DNA from: Streptomyces lateritius
GTDB lineage: Bacteria > Actinomycetota > Actinomycetes > Streptomycetales > Streptomycetaceae
Reading direction: 5' to 3'
Assembly: GCF_014649715.1 (NCBI RefSeq)
Contig: NZ_BMTO01000005.1
Location: 227,316 to 291,315, forward strand
DNA: 64,000 nt
Shown: positions 7,422 to 17,540 of the stretch, one piece after another
Layout: each line of letters begins with the position of its first letter
Numbering within the stretch: the stretch's first letter is position 1
Made by a program: the position numbers and the translations under genes
The notes under the pieces: model-generated
What the model was told of the DNA's origin: nothing
Databases searched by the model: none
The model's input: the letters and a program-made list of their open reading frames with translations, nothing else

Positions 7422-9740
7422 ATGGCGGAAACCAGGCTGGTCCAGGGCCGGTACCGGCTGCATGACGTAATCGGGCGCGGCGGCATGGGCGAGGTGTGGC
7501 GGGCCACCGACGAGTCGCTCGGGCGCCGCGTCGCGGTCAAGTGCCTCAAGCCGCTCGGACCGCAGCAGGACCCGAACTTCATGAAGGTGCTGCGCGAGCG
7601 GTTCCGGCGCGAGGCGCGCGTCGCCGCCTCGCTCCAGCACCGCGGGGTGACCGTCGTCCACGACTTCGGCGAGTCCGACGGCGTGCTCTTCCTCGTCATG
7701 GAACTCCTGGAGGGCCACAACCTCAGCCAGCTCCTCGACGAGAACAAGCAGCACCCGCTGCCGGTGCAGGACGTCGTGGACATCGCCGAACAGGTCGCCG
7801 ACGCACTCGCGTACACCCACCGCCAGGGGATCGTGCACCGCGACCTCAAGCCCGCCAACATCATGCGGCTCGGCGACGGCGCGGTGAAGATCTGCGACTT
7901 CGGGATAGCGCGTCTCGGCGCCGACATCGGCTTCACCTCGCGCCTCACCGGCACCGGCATCGCCATGGGCACCCCGCACTACATGTCGCCGGAGCAGATC
8001 AGCGGGGGAGAGATCGACCATCGCAGCGACCTGTACTCCCTGGGCTGCGTGCTGTACGAGATCGCCACCGGCGCCCCGCCCTTCGACCTCGACGACGCCT
8101 GGGCCGTCCTCGTCGGCCACCGCGACACGCCGCCCGAACCGCTCCGCACCCGCCGGGCCGAACTGCCCGACTACCTGGACCGGATCGTCCTCGACCTGCT
8201 CGCCAAGACACCGGAGGGGCGGCCCACCGACGCGACCGACCTGCGCCGCCGGATCGTCTCGGCCCGCTCCGCGCCGGTCTCCGTCTCCGTGCCGGTTCCG
8301 GTGTTCACGCCTCTGCTTCGCGAGCCGGAGGTCTCCGCACCCGCGCCCCGGCTCCCGTCCTGGGCCCGCGGGATGACGACCGGCCACAAGGCCACCGCGG
8401 GTTCCCTCGCACTCGCCGCGCGGGGGTACGACCCGGCCGCCGGGCTGACGGGGGAGTGGACGACCGGCTCGGGAGTGGTGCGCGCCCCGGAGCCCACAGC
8501 GGCGCCCAGCCCGACGGCCGGACTGCCGCCCGAACCGACGACCGCGCCCACCACCGGGCCGACGGCCGAACCCACGCCCGGACTCCCGCCCGAGCTGCCC
8601 GCCGTGCTCGCCGCCCGGCACAGGGCGGGGCTCGGCCTGGGCCGGCTCGGCCGCTGGGACGAGGCCGAGGCCGTGCACCGCTCCGTCGTCGCGGACCGGG
8701 AGCGGGTCCTTGGACCCGACCACCCCGACACCCTCACCAGCCGGTACGAATGGGGCTTCGCGCTCGGCCGGCTCGACCGACCGACCGACGCGCTCCGTGA
8801 GTTCCACCGGGTCACCGAGGCACGGGAGCGCATGCTCGGCGCGGACCACCCCGACACGTTGGCCGCCCGCCAGGAGACGGCGTACCTCCTCGGCCGCCTC
8901 GGCCGGCACTTCGAGGCGCACGACGTGTACGCGGAGGTGCTCGTCTCACGTGAGCGCACCATGGGCCAGGACCACCCCGACACCCTGCGCTGCCGCCACA
9001 ACCTGGCCTTCAACCTGGGCAGGCTGGGACGCCTCGAGGAGTCGTACCGGATGGCGCGCGAAGTGGCGGAGGCGCGCGGCCGGCTGCTCGGCGCGGACCA
9101 CCCCGACACCCTGGTGACGCGGTACGAAGTGGCGTATACCCTCGGCCGGTTGGGGCGCTGGAAGGAGGCGCTCGACGGCTACCGCGAAGTCGCCGCGACC
9201 CGTGCCGCGGTGCTCGGCGCCGACCACCCCGACACCCTCGCCACCCGCTACGAGGTCGGCATCTGCCTGGGCCGGCTCGGCCTCGGCGCCGAGGCCCTGG
9301 CCCTCTACCGCGAGCTGACCGAGGCCCGCGGCCGGGTCCACGGACCCGACCACCCTGAGACGCTGCGGGCCCGCCACGGCGTAGGCGTCAACCTCGGCCG
9401 CCTCTCCCGCTGGGAGGAGGCCGTGGCGGAAGCCCGTGCGGTGTGCGCGGTCCGCGAACGGGTCCTCGGGCCCGACCACCCCGACACCCTGATCAGCCGC
9501 CGCGAGGTCGCCGTCGGCCTGGGCTGGCTGGCCCGCTGGGACGAGGCCCTGACGGCCTACCACGAGGTCGCCGAAGCCCGCGCACGCACCCTCGGACCCG
9601 ATCACCCCGACACCCTGACCGCCCGCGAGGACGAGGCCCACTGCCTGGAACAACTCGGCCGCCCCACGGAAGCGGCCGAACTCCACCGAGGGACGCCGTC
9701 CCCGCGCCAGGGCAACGGCGGACAGCGGGCCGCTCCTTAG
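7422..9740 (+). CDS. Ser/Thr protein kinase with C-terminal kinesin-light-chain-type TPR array
   Basis: A 772-residue Hanks-type kinase. The glycine loop GRGGMGEVW is at 18-26, the catalytic lysine is K40 (AVK), HRDLKPAN is at 139-146 and DFG at 159-161, followed by GTPHYMSPEQ. All catalytic residues are present. After a Pro/Thr-rich linker (about 300-385), residues 390-755 hold about nine 42-residue TPR units, eight of them marked by DHP(D/E)TL and most with LGRLGRWxEA. There is no transmembrane segment, so the kinase is cytoplasmic. The TPR units are unusually uniform, which suggests recent expansion. The start is the ATG at 7422, where the kinase domain begins. It converges on the membrane protein gene with 1 nt between them. 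Substrates are unknown. Confidence 0.93.
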   Translation: MAETRLVQGRYRLHDVIGRGGMGEVWRATDESLGRRVAVKCLKPLGPQQDPNFMKVLRERFRREARVAASLQHRGVTVVHDFGESDGVLFLVMELLEGHNLSQLLDENKQHPLPVQDVVDIAEQVADALAYTHRQGIVHRDLKPANIMRLGDGAVKICDFGIARLGADIGFTSRLTGTGIAMGTPHYMSPEQISGGEIDHRSDLYSLGCVLYEIATGAPPFDLDDAWAVLVGHRDTPPEPLRTRRAELPDYLDRIVLDLLAKTPEGRPTDATDLRRRIVSARSAPVSVSVPVPVFTPLLREPEVSAPAPRLPSWARGMTTGHKATAGSLALAARGYDPAAGLTGEWTTGSGVVRAPEPTAAPSPTAGLPPEPTTAPTTGPTAEPTPGLPPELPAVLAARHRAGLGLGRLGRWDEAEAVHRSVVADRERVLGPDHPDTLTSRYEWGFALGRLDRPTDALREFHRVTEARERMLGADHPDTLAARQETAYLLGRLGRHFEAHDVYAEVLVSRERTMGQDHPDTLRCRHNLAFNLGRLGRLEESYRMAREVAEARGRLLGADHPDTLVTRYEVAYTLGRLGRWKEALDGYREVAATRAAVLGADHPDTLATRYEVGICLGRLGLGAEALALYRELTEARGRVHGPDHPETLRARHGVGVNLGRLSRWEEAVAEARAVCAVRERVLGPDHPDTLISRREVAVGLGWLARWDEALTAYHEVAEARARTLGPDHPDTLTAREDEAHCLEQLGRPTEAAELHRGTPSPRQGNGGQRAAP

Positions 9741-9741
9741 G

Positions 9742-10197
9742 TCAGTCGCCGTGCCGGTGGGTCTCCCACCAGGCGCCGAGCTCCCGCAGCCGTGCGTCGA
9801 AGCGACGGTCGAGGAACGACGTCGGAGCCAGGAGTGTCAGGCACTCACCCGTGACCAGGCCGACGCTCACCTGCCGAGTGCCGAAGACGCCGCTCCGCAC
9901 CTCGATCCGCGTGATGTCCGCCCATGGCACACGGCGTCTCGAGCCGGTGGCCGTGACGACCACGAGGTGATCGGCCGTCAGCCGGGCGCCCAGCGGCCGG
10001 GGGATGACGAGCAGAGCGGCCACGCCGGCGGCGCCGGACTGGGCGCACCAGCGCAAGGTCTCGGCCGTCATGGGCTCCGAGTCCCACCAGAGCGCCAGGT
10101 AAAGCAGGCCCAGTCCCGCGACCCCTCCCACGGCGAGCGGGAGGACGTCCTGCGCCTGTCCCCTCCGGAAGTCGACCGTCTCCCGTGTGCGCGCCAC
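9742..10197 (-). CDS. Membrane protein with bacterial PH-like domain
   Basis: A 151-residue protein with two hydrophobic segments at about residues 18-38 (VLPLAVGGVAGLGLLYLALW) and 51-66. A PH-like beta-rich part follows (LTADHLVVVTATGSRRRVPW, then ITRIEVRSGVFGTRQVSVGL). This layout fits the small two-helix plus bacterial PH family common in actinobacteria. The GTG start at 10197 follows GGGGAGGG. It diverges from the flavoprotein gene at 10330 with 132 bp between. No specific role can be read from the sequence. Confidence 0.7.
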   Translation of the reverse strand: MARTRETVDFRRGQAQDVLPLAVGGVAGLGLLYLALWWDSEPMTAETLRWCAQSGAAGVAALLVIPRPLGARLTADHLVVVTATGSRRRVPWADITRIEVRSGVFGTRQVSVGLVTGECLTLLAPTSFLDRRFDARLRELGAWWETHRHGD

Positions 10198-10329
10198 ATG
10201 CCCTCCCCGGTTCCGTCCCGAGAGAGCAGTCTCGCCCGACGGTGACGGCGACCCCGCACGGCCCCGCCCATCGGCTCCTTCGGTGGGTCAGGGGTTCCGG
10301 TGGCGATTCTTCGCGTGTTAGCAAGAGAC

Positions 10330-11868
10330 ATGACCGCACAGCGCTCGTACGACGCCGTCATCGTCGGCGGTGGCCACAACGGACTGGTCGCCGCCGCCTA
10401 CCTGGCCCGCGCCGGGCGTACCGTCCTCGTCCTGGAACGCCTCGGGTCCACCGGGGGCGCCGCCGTCTCCACCCGGCCCTTCGAGGGGGTCGACGCCCGG
10501 CTCTCCCGGTACTCGTACCTGGTCTCGCTGCTGCCGGGGAAGATCGTGCGCGAGCTGGGGCTCCGGTTCGCCGTGCGGAAAAGGTCCGTCTCCTCGTACA
10601 CGCCGAAGGGCGACGGGGGGCTGCTCGTCGGCGGCGGCCCCGACCGCACCCGCGCCTCCTTCGCCGCGCTCACCGGCTCCGACCGCGAGTACGAGGCCTG
10701 GCAGGCGTTCTACGGCCGTACGGCCCGGGTTGCCGCGCGGGTCTTCCCCACCCTCACCGAGCCGCTGCCCACCCGAGACGCACTGCGCGCCCGCGTCGAC
10801 GACGAGACCGCCTGGCGGATGCTCTTCGAGGAGCCCCTCGGCGTCGCCGTCGAGGAGACCTTCGCCGACGACCTCGTCCGCGGCGTCGTCCTCACCGACG
10901 CCCTCATCGGCACCTTCGCCGACGCGCATCACCCCACCCTGCTCCAGAACCGTTGCTTCCTCTACCACGTCATCGGCGGCGGAACGGGCGACTGGGACGT
11001 CCCCGTCGGCGGCATGGGCGCTCTCACCGACGCTCTCGCGGACGCGGCCCGCGCCGCAGGTGCCGAGATCCGCACCGGTCACGAGGCCACCCGGATCGAG
11101 ACCGACGGCACCCGCGCCGAGATCACCTTCCGCACCGCCGACGGCGAGAACTCCGTCGCCGCCACCCATGTCCTCGTCAACGCCTCCCCGCAGGCCCTGG
11201 CCACTCTCCTCGGCGAGACGCCACCGCCGCCCGCCGAAGGCGCACAGCTCAAGGTCAACATGCTGCTCACCCGGTTGCCCCGCCTCCGCGACCGCTCGGT
11301 CGACCCCCGCGAGGCCTTCGCCGGGACCTTCCACATCGCCGAGGGGTACGAACAGCTCGCCGCCGCGTACGCCGAGGCCGCCGCCGGACGGTTGCCGAGC
11401 ACACCACCCTCCGAGATCTACTGCCACTCCCTGACGGACCCCAGCATCCTCGGCCCCGAACTCGCCGAGCGCGGCCACCAGACCCTCACCCTCTTCGGAC
11501 TCCACACCCCCGCCCGCCTGTTCGCCGCCGACAACGACACCGCGCGCCGCGAACTCCTCCAAGCGACCTTCGCCGCACTCGACGCCGTCCTCGACGAGCC
11601 GCTCACCGACTGCCTCGCCCTCGACGCCGAAGGCCGGCCCTGCATCGAGGCCAAGACCCCGCTCGACCTCGAACGTGAACTGGGCCTGCCCGGCGGCCAC
11701 ATCTTCCACCGCGACCTCTCCTTCCCCTACGGGGAAGACGGCACCGGCCGATGGGGCGTCGAGACCCCCCACCCCAACGTCCTGCTGTGCGGCGCCGGCG
11801 CCGTCCGGGGCGGCGGAGTGAGTGGCATCCCCGGCCACAACGCGGCGATGGCGGCGCTCGGACGTTGA
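10330..11868 (+). CDS. FAD-dependent oxidoreductase, phytoene-dehydrogenase-like
   Basis: A 512-residue flavoprotein of the amine-oxidase/phytoene-desaturase superfamily. The N-terminal dinucleotide-binding motif AVIVGGGHNGLVAAAYLARAG is at about 8-28, ending in an acidic VLE. The C-terminal FAD motif CGAGAVRGGGVSGIPGHNAA closes the protein. Length and ends match the PYROXD2-like branch rather than true carotenoid desaturases. The chosen ATG at 10330 precedes TAQRSYDAVIVGGG; an in-frame upstream start at 10300 adds ten residues with no family support. No carotenoid genes are nearby, so the substrate is open. Confidence 0.85.
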   Translation: MTAQRSYDAVIVGGGHNGLVAAAYLARAGRTVLVLERLGSTGGAAVSTRPFEGVDARLSRYSYLVSLLPGKIVRELGLRFAVRKRSVSSYTPKGDGGLLVGGGPDRTRASFAALTGSDREYEAWQAFYGRTARVAARVFPTLTEPLPTRDALRARVDDETAWRMLFEEPLGVAVEETFADDLVRGVVLTDALIGTFADAHHPTLLQNRCFLYHVIGGGTGDWDVPVGGMGALTDALADAARAAGAEIRTGHEATRIETDGTRAEITFRTADGENSVAATHVLVNASPQALATLLGETPPPPAEGAQLKVNMLLTRLPRLRDRSVDPREAFAGTFHIAEGYEQLAAAYAEAAAGRLPSTPPSEIYCHSLTDPSILGPELAERGHQTLTLFGLHTPARLFAADNDTARRELLQATFAALDAVLDEPLTDCLALDAEGRPCIEAKTPLDLERELGLPGGHIFHRDLSFPYGEDGTGRWGVETPHPNVLLCGAGAVRGGGVSGIPGHNAAMAALGR

Positions 11869-12029
11869 CATCGGGGACGCTCCCGCCTCGGGCGTGAAGC
11901 TGACCTGCGACCGCGCTTAAGAAAACCTCGATGGACCGCGAGCCCGACATACGGAAGATTCCTTTCAGGGATCTTGGGCGCACACCACGCCGGGACCCCG
12001 CACGTCACAGGACACGCACGTCGGGAGCC

Positions 12030-13064
12030 ATGGCATTGAAGGCACTGGTCAAGCAGAAGGCGGAGCCGGGACTCTGGCTCACGGACGTACCGGAGCCGGG
12101 GATCGGCACCGGGGACGTACTGATCAAGGTCAAGCGGACCGGCATCTGCGGCACCGACCTCCACATCCGTTCCTGGGACGGCTGGGCGCAGAAGACCATC
12201 ACCACACCGCTGACCCTCGGCCACGAGTTCGTCGGCGAGGTCGTGGAGACCGGCCGTGACGTCGCCGAGATCAAGGTCGGCGATCTCGTCAGCGGCGAGG
12301 GACACCTCGTCTGTGGCAAGTGCCGCAACTGTCTCGCCGGCCGTCGCCACCTCTGCCGCGCCACCGTCGGCCTCGGCGTCGGCCGCGACGGCGCCTTCGC
12401 CGAGTACGTCGCCCTGCCCGCCTCCAACGTCTGGGTGCATCGGGTCCCCGTCGACCTCGACGTCGCCGCGATCTTCGACCCCTTCGGAAACGCCGTGCAC
12501 ACGGCCCTCTCCTTCCCGCTGGTCGGCGAGGACGTGCTGGTCACCGGCGCCGGCCCGATCGGCATCATGGCCGCCGCCGTCGCCAAGCACGCGGGCGCCC
12601 GCCACGTCATGATCACCGACGTGAGCGAGGAGCGCCTGGACCTGGCCCGCAAGGCCGGCGTCTCGCTCGCGCTGAACGTCGCCGAGCAGACCATCGCCGA
12701 CGGCCAGCGCACCCTCGGCCTCAAGGAGGGCTTCGACGTCGGCCTGGAGATGTCCGGCAACCCGCACGCGATGCGTGACATGGTCGCCAACATGACCCAC
12801 GGCGGCAAGATCGCCATGCTCGGGCTGCCCGCCGAGGACTTCGCCGTCGACTGGGCGAAGATCGTCACCTCGATGATCACCATCAAGGGGATCTACGGAC
12901 GAGAGATGTTCGAGACCTGGTACGCGATGTCCGTGCTTCTGGAGGGCGGTCTCGACCTCGCCCCCGTGATCACCGGCCGGTACGACTACCGCGACTTCGA
13001 GGCCGCCTTCGACGACGCCGCGTCCGGCAAGGGCGGCAAGATCATCCTCGACTGGACCGTCTGA
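12030..13064 (+). CDS. tdh: L-threonine 3-dehydrogenase
   Basis: A 344-residue zinc-dependent medium-chain dehydrogenase that oxidises L-threonine with NAD+ to 2-amino-3-ketobutyrate. Catalytic zinc ligands are C40 (GICGTDLHI) and H65-E66 (GHEFVGE). Structural zinc cysteines are C95, C98, C101 and C109. The NAD site is [15 protein letters not shown] near residue 170. Length matches the E. coli enzyme. The ATG at 12030 follows GGGAG. It is followed after 89 nt by kbl, whose product cleaves the ketobutyrate, so the two genes make up the threonine-to-glycine pathway. Confidence 0.95.
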   Translation: MALKALVKQKAEPGLWLTDVPEPGIGTGDVLIKVKRTGICGTDLHIRSWDGWAQKTITTPLTLGHEFVGEVVETGRDVAEIKVGDLVSGEGHLVCGKCRNCLAGRRHLCRATVGLGVGRDGAFAEYVALPASNVWVHRVPVDLDVAAIFDPFGNAVHTALSFPLVGEDVLVTGAGPIGIMAAAVAKHAGARHVMITDVSEERLDLARKAGVSLALNVAEQTIADGQRTLGLKEGFDVGLEMSGNPHAMRDMVANMTHGGKIAMLGLPAEDFAVDWAKIVTSMITIKGIYGREMFETWYAMSVLLEGGLDLAPVITGRYDYRDFEAAFDDAASGKGGKIILDWTV

Positions 13065-13120
13065 TCCGTCCGATCCGCATCGATCGGTCCGATCCGACCG
13101 GTCCGTCCGACCGTCCGATC
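13065..13120. repeat. Short degenerate repeats (TCCGATCCG/CCGTCCGA) between tdh and kbl
   Basis: The intergenic stretch is built from variants of TCCGATCCG, CCGTCCGAC and CGATCGGTCC, including the self-complementary ATCGGTCCGAT. It could fold and modulate read-through from tdh to kbl, but it may be only slippage-derived sequence. Confidence 0.5.
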
Positions 13121-13153
13121 TCCTCTCCTCAGATCCCCTCCAAGGAATCCAGC

Positions 13154-14353
13154 ATGTTCGACTCCGTACGCGACGACCTCCGCACCACCCTCGACGAGAT
13201 CCGCGCCGCCGGTCTGCACAAGCCCGAGCGCGTCATCGGCACCCCTCAGTCGGCCACCGTCGCCGTCACCGCCGGCGGGCAGCCCGGCGAGGTGCTCAAC
13301 TTCTGCGCCAACAACTACCTCGGCCTCGCCGACCACCCCGAGGTCATCGCCGCCGCCCACGAGGCGCTCGACCGCTGGGGCTACGGCATGGCCTCCGTCC
13401 GCTTCATCTGCGGCACGCAGGAGGTGCACAAGGAGCTGGAGGCGCGGCTGTCCTCCTTCCTCGGCCAGGAGGACACGATCCTCTACTCCTCCTGCTTCGA
13501 CGCCAACGGCGGTGTCTTCGAGACGCTCCTGGGCCCCGAGGACGCCGTGATCTCGGACGCCCTCAACCACGCCTCCATCATCGACGGCATCCGCCTCTCC
13601 AAGGCCCGCCGCTTCCGTTACGCCAACCGCGACATGGCCGACCTGGAGCAGCAGCTCAAGGACGCGGCCGACGGCGGAGCCCGCCGCAAGCTGATCGTCA
13701 CCGACGGCGTCTTCTCGATGGACGGCTACGTCGCCCCGCTCCAGGAGATCTGCGACCTGGCCGAGCGCCACGACGCCATGGTCATGGTCGACGACTCGCA
13801 CGCCGTCGGCTTCGTCGGCCCCGGCGGTCGTGGCACGCCCGAACTGCACGGCGTCATGGACCGCGTCGACATCATCACCGGCACGCTCGGCAAGGCCCTC
13901 GGTGGCGCCTCCGGCGGCTACGTCGCCGCCCGCGCCGAGATCGTCGCCCTGCTGCGGCAGCGCTCCCGCCCGTACCTCTTCTCCAACACCCTCGCCCCGG
14001 TCATCGCCGCCGCCTCCCTCAAGGTCCTCGACCTCCTGGAGTCCGCCGGCGACCTGCGCGAGCGCCTGCGCGCCAACACCGCGCTGTTCCGCTCCCGCAT
14101 GACCGAGGAGGGCTTCGACATCCTCCCCGGCGACCACGCCATCGCCCCGGTCATGATCGGCGACGCGTCCGAGGCCGGAAGGATGGCGGAGCTCCTTCTG
14201 GAGCGCGGCGTGTACGTGATCGGCTTCTCGTACCCCGTCGTTCCGCAGGGTCAGGCGCGCATCCGCGTCCAACTGTCGGCGGCGCACTCCACCGAGGACG
14301 TCAACCGCGCGGTCGACGCGTTCGTCGCCGCCCGCGCCGCCCTGCGAGACTAG
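13154..14353 (+). CDS. kbl: Glycine C-acetyltransferase (2-amino-3-ketobutyrate CoA ligase)
   Basis: A 399-residue PLP enzyme of the alpha-oxoamine synthase family. It converts 2-amino-3-ketobutyrate and CoA to glycine and acetyl-CoA. The PLP lysine is about K247 in [31 protein letters not shown] and the early [15 protein letters not shown] are typical motifs, and length matches E. coli Kbl. The ATG follows AAGGAATCCAGC. It lies downstream of tdh, and a LysR gene starts 4 nt after its stop, so tdh-kbl-lysR may be one transcript. Confidence 0.95.
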   Translation: MFDSVRDDLRTTLDEIRAAGLHKPERVIGTPQSATVAVTAGGQPGEVLNFCANNYLGLADHPEVIAAAHEALDRWGYGMASVRFICGTQEVHKELEARLSSFLGQEDTILYSSCFDANGGVFETLLGPEDAVISDALNHASIIDGIRLSKARRFRYANRDMADLEQQLKDAADGGARRKLIVTDGVFSMDGYVAPLQEICDLAERHDAMVMVDDSHAVGFVGPGGRGTPELHGVMDRVDIITGTLGKALGGASGGYVAARAEIVALLRQRSRPYLFSNTLAPVIAAASLKVLDLLESAGDLRERLRANTALFRSRMTEEGFDILPGDHAIAPVMIGDASEAGRMAELLLERGVYVIGFSYPVVPQGQARIRVQLSAAHSTEDVNRAVDAFVAARAALRD

Positions 14354-14357
14354 GGGC

Positions 14358-15266
14358 ATGATCGAAGCGCGGCGGCTGCACATCCTCCGTGCGGTGGCCG
14401 ACCACCGCACGGTCACGGCCGCTGCCGCCGCGCTGTACCTCACCCCCTCCGCGGTCTCCCAGCAGCTCGCCGCGTTGGAGCAGGAGACCGGCCACCGGCT
14501 GGTCGAGCGCAGCGCCCGGGGGGCGCGGCTCACCCCGGCCGGCGAGATTCTGCTGAGCCACGCCAACGCCGTCCTCGCCCAGCTGGAGCGGGCCGAGGCC
14601 GAACTCGCGGCCTACGGGTCGGGCGAGGCCGGCACGGTCACGGTTGCGGCCTTCGCCACGGGTATCGGCCTGGTCGTCGCCCCGGCCATCACTCAGCTCG
14701 CCCGGACCGCGCCGGGCATCCGGGTACGGGTGCGGGACGCCGAGGGGGACGAGAGCCTGCTGATGGTCCTGGACCGGCAGGTCGACGTGGCGGTGGCGGT
14801 GGAGTACCGGGGCGCGCCCGGTGAGGACGACGCTCGGCTCACCCGCGTACCGCTGTACGCGGAGCCCTTCGACGCCGTCCTGCCCCTCGGGCACCGGCTC
14901 GCCGACGACGAGCGGGTCGCACTCGCCGACCTCGCCAAGGACGCGTGGATCGGACAGTCGGCGGGCAACCCGTGTCACGACGTGACCGTGCTGGCCTGCG
15001 AGTACGCCGGCTTCGAGCCCCGCCTCGAACACTCCTCCGACGACTTCCGTGCCGTCGTCGCACTCGCCTCCGCGGGCGCCGGCGTGGCACTCGTGCCGCG
15101 CTCGGCGCTGCGCGGGATGGAGCTCGACGACGTGCTGATCCGGCCGGTGGACGGGGTGGCGCCCACGCGCCGCGTCTTCGCGTCGGTACGGCGCGGAGCC
15201 GAGGACCACCCGCTGATCAGCCCGGTCCTCGCGGCCCTGCGGGAAGCGGCCGAACCGAGCGCCTGA
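14358..15266 (+). CDS. LysR-family transcriptional regulator
   Basis: A 302-residue LysR protein. The N-terminal winged helix-turn-helix (LHILRAVADHRTVTAAAAAL, then SAVSQQLAALEQETGHRLVER) spans about residues 6-60. The rest is a periplasmic-binding-protein-like effector domain (VTVAAFATGIGLVVAP, ending with RGAEDHPLISPVLAALREA). The gene starts 4 nt after kbl and runs in the same direction, so it may be co-transcribed with the threonine catabolic genes. It need not regulate them, because LysR genes are more often divergent from their targets. Confidence 0.9.
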   Translation: MIEARRLHILRAVADHRTVTAAAAALYLTPSAVSQQLAALEQETGHRLVERSARGARLTPAGEILLSHANAVLAQLERAEAELAAYGSGEAGTVTVAAFATGIGLVVAPAITQLARTAPGIRVRVRDAEGDESLLMVLDRQVDVAVAVEYRGAPGEDDARLTRVPLYAEPFDAVLPLGHRLADDERVALADLAKDAWIGQSAGNPCHDVTVLACEYAGFEPRLEHSSDDFRAVVALASAGAGVALVPRSALRGMELDDVLIRPVDGVAPTRRVFASVRRGAEDHPLISPVLAALREAAEPSA

Positions 15267-15628
15267 GCGGCTTGCGGTTGCCACCCCGGCCCGGCGGCGC
15301 CCCCGGCCAGGTGGTCGCAAGTCCGGCGGCACCCCGGCCGAAGGAACCCGGCCGACGGCAGCCCCCGTGCGGTCGTAAGTCCGGCGGCACTCCGGCCGAA
15401 GGCGCCCCGATCCGGCCCGGCGGCGTCCCGGCCGAGGGCAGCCCCCCGGCGGTCGCCGTCCGGCGGCACCACCGTCCGGCGGCCCCCGGGCCGGTGGACG
15501 CCGTCCGGCCGCCGCCCTGGCTCCCAGGTGCCCGGGCCGCGGCCTCGCGGACGGCCGGTGGTCGCCACTCGCGTCCCCCGGTGCTCCCGGCGGGCACCCC
15601 CCGGTCCCGGGCGGGACGCCCGCGCGCG
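15267..15628. other. 362-bp GC-rich gap with a 37-bp direct repeat
   Basis: No gene is seen. The stretch is low-complexity GC sequence made of CCGGCGGC and GGCCGAAGG variants between two convergent genes. The clearest unit occurs at 15313-15349 and 15371-15407: it starts GGTCG(C/T)AAGTCCGGCGGCAC and ends CCGGCCGAAGG, with few differences and a 58-bp period. A third, weaker copy follows at about 15420. It may act as an extended structured terminator region. Confidence 0.55.
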
Positions 15629-17431
15629 TCAGTCCTCCGACGAGGTCCAGCCCACCGCCTCGATCCGGGACGCGTCTTCCGGCCGGGCCCCGTCGAAGAG
15701 TGGGCGGCCCGTGGCGTCGAGGATCCGCAGCCCGTCGACGTACACCCCGCGCCCGACGTAGCGCTGGTCCGTCGTGTACCGCCAGCGCACCCGGAGTTCC
15801 TGTCCGTCCCCGGTCGGCAGCTCCGCCGACGCCTCGTGCCAGACGCGGCCCGACCAGCCGCTCACCGACCCGGCCGGGTGCGGCCGCGGCGGTTCGTCTC
15901 CGCGTACGGTGGCGAACGGCACCGGCCCCCAGCTCGCTCCGCCGTCCCGCGACGCCTCCAGGAAGGCCGCGTCCGCGCCCGGCTCGGTGTCCCACCACAG
16001 GTCGCACTCCAGCCGGGCGGAGCCCGCACCCGAGGCCCCGGTGAGCGGCGGCAGCGTGAGGGTCGCGGTCGTGGCGCTCGCAGTCCCCGAGAACCAGGCG
16101 GTCCGGCCGCGCGCCGGCCGGACCGGCACGGCGCGGGCCAGGTGGTTCGCGGCGGCGACCCGGGGCGCGGAGCCGGAACGCCAGGTGCGGACGGGATGGA
16201 CGGAGTTGCCGAGCACGACGAGGAACGCGTCGGTGGTCGGGTCCAGGACCAGGCTGGTACCGGTGAAGCCGGTGTGTCCCGCCGTGCGCGGGGTGGCCAT
16301 CGCGCCCATGTACCAGTGCTGGTAGAGCTCGAAGCCGAGACCGTGTTCGTCGCCGGGGAAGGCGGTGTTGAAGTCGGTGAACATCAGCTCGACGGACGCG
16401 CGGGAGAGGATGCGGGCGCGGCCGTACGCCCCGCCGTTGAGGAGGGTACGGGCGAGCACGGCGAGGTCCCAGGCGCAGGAGAACACCCCCGCGTGGCCGG
16501 CGACGCCGCCGAGGCTGTACGCGTTCTCGTCGTGGACCTCGCCCCACACCATGCCCCGGTCGAGGCCCGACCACGGGCGCCGGGCGTCCTCCGTCGCCGC
16601 GATCCTCGGCTTCCAGGAGAGCGGCGGATTGAACCGCGTGCGGTACATCCCGAGCGGAGCGGTGATCTCGTCGTGGAGCAGGGTGTCCAGGGGGCGACCG
16701 GTGATCTCCTCCAGGATCAGTTGGAGCGAGATCAGGTTCAGGTCGGAGTACAGATACCTCGTGCCGGGCGGACCGGTCAGGGCTTCGTTCCACAGCAGTC
16801 GCAGCTTCCCCTCCCGCGTCGGCTCCTTGTACAGCGGGATCCAGGACCGGAACCCCGAGGTATGCGTGAGGAGCTGACGGACCGTGACGTCCTGCTTTCC
16901 GCCGCCGCCGAACTCCGGCAGGTACGCCGTGACCTTCGCCTCCAGCTCCAGAGCGCCCCGCTCGATCTGCTGGACCGCCAGGATCGAGGTGAACAGCTTG
17001 GAGACGGACGCCAGATCGAAGACCGTGTCCTCGGCCATCGGGATCTGCCGCTCCGGCGGCAGCTCGATCCCGCTGTCCGTCTTCTCGTCGTACCCCGCGT
17101 ACCGCACGGCCGTGCCGATCGGCCGGTGCAGCGCGACCGTGCCGCCCCGCCCGGCGAGCAGCACCGCACCCGCGTACCAGGGATGCTCGGGGGAGGGCCC
17201 GAGGAACGACTCGGCGTCGGCGACCAGACGGTCCAGATGCCCGGGCAGCAGCCCGGCGCGCTCGGCGGAACCGCGCCGCAGCGTCGTCCGTCCGCCCCGC
17301 GGTACGGAGGCCTCGGCGGCCCCCGGAATCGAGCCGACCACCAGCGCACCTCCCAGGGCGAGAACCCGGCCGCCGAACGCGCGACGGCTCATTCCCCGGC
17401 CCGTCGAACCCTCTGCCGTCTCCTCCGTCAT
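15629..17431 (-). CDS. Tat-exported serine hydrolase (class C beta-lactamase family)
   Basis: A 600-residue exported protein. A twin-arginine motif (SRRAFGG, residues 15-21), a hydrophobic core and an AEAS region near 38-42 form a Tat signal. The serine-hydrolase domain has the expected motifs: S142-V-S-K145 (nucleophile and base), Y228-S-D230 in place of the usual YxN, and H386-T-G388. After about residue 430 a beta-rich C-terminal domain of ~170 residues follows (LECDLWWDTEPG, ELRVRWRYTTDQRYVG), which is longer than minimal family members. The start at 17431 follows GGGAGAGGG. It is probably a secreted esterase, D-aminopeptidase or PBP-like enzyme, not a resistance lactamase. It diverges from 17601. 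Confidence 0.87.
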   Translation of the reverse strand: MTEETAEGSTGRGMSRRAFGGRVLALGGALVVGSIPGAAEASVPRGGRTTLRRGSAERAGLLPGHLDRLVADAESFLGPSPEHPWYAGAVLLAGRGGTVALHRPIGTAVRYAGYDEKTDSGIELPPERQIPMAEDTVFDLASVSKLFTSILAVQQIERGALELEAKVTAYLPEFGGGGKQDVTVRQLLTHTSGFRSWIPLYKEPTREGKLRLLWNEALTGPPGTRYLYSDLNLISLQLILEEITGRPLDTLLHDEITAPLGMYRTRFNPPLSWKPRIAATEDARRPWSGLDRGMVWGEVHDENAYSLGGVAGHAGVFSCAWDLAVLARTLLNGGAYGRARILSRASVELMFTDFNTAFPGDEHGLGFELYQHWYMGAMATPRTAGHTGFTGTSLVLDPTTDAFLVVLGNSVHPVRTWRSGSAPRVAAANHLARAVPVRPARGRTAWFSGTASATTATLTLPPLTGASGAGSARLECDLWWDTEPGADAAFLEASRDGGASWGPVPFATVRGDEPPRPHPAGSVSGWSGRVWHEASAELPTGDGQELRVRWRYTTDQRYVGRGVYVDGLRILDATGRPLFDGARPEDASRIEAVGWTSSED

Positions 17432-17540
17432 ACCCACCCTCTCCCACCCACCTGAAAGAATTCTCCGCCACACCCGTATCGACTGAAACTTTCTTACCGG
17501 GGTGGGGGCGGGTCAAGGAAGCGGGGTGCGGAGCAAAGAA

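Noticed and set aside
15629..17431. Beta-lactamase conferring antibiotic resistance
   Set aside because: The Y-S-D in place of YxN, the large C-terminal beta domain and the overall size fit exported esterases or peptidases of the same superfamily better.
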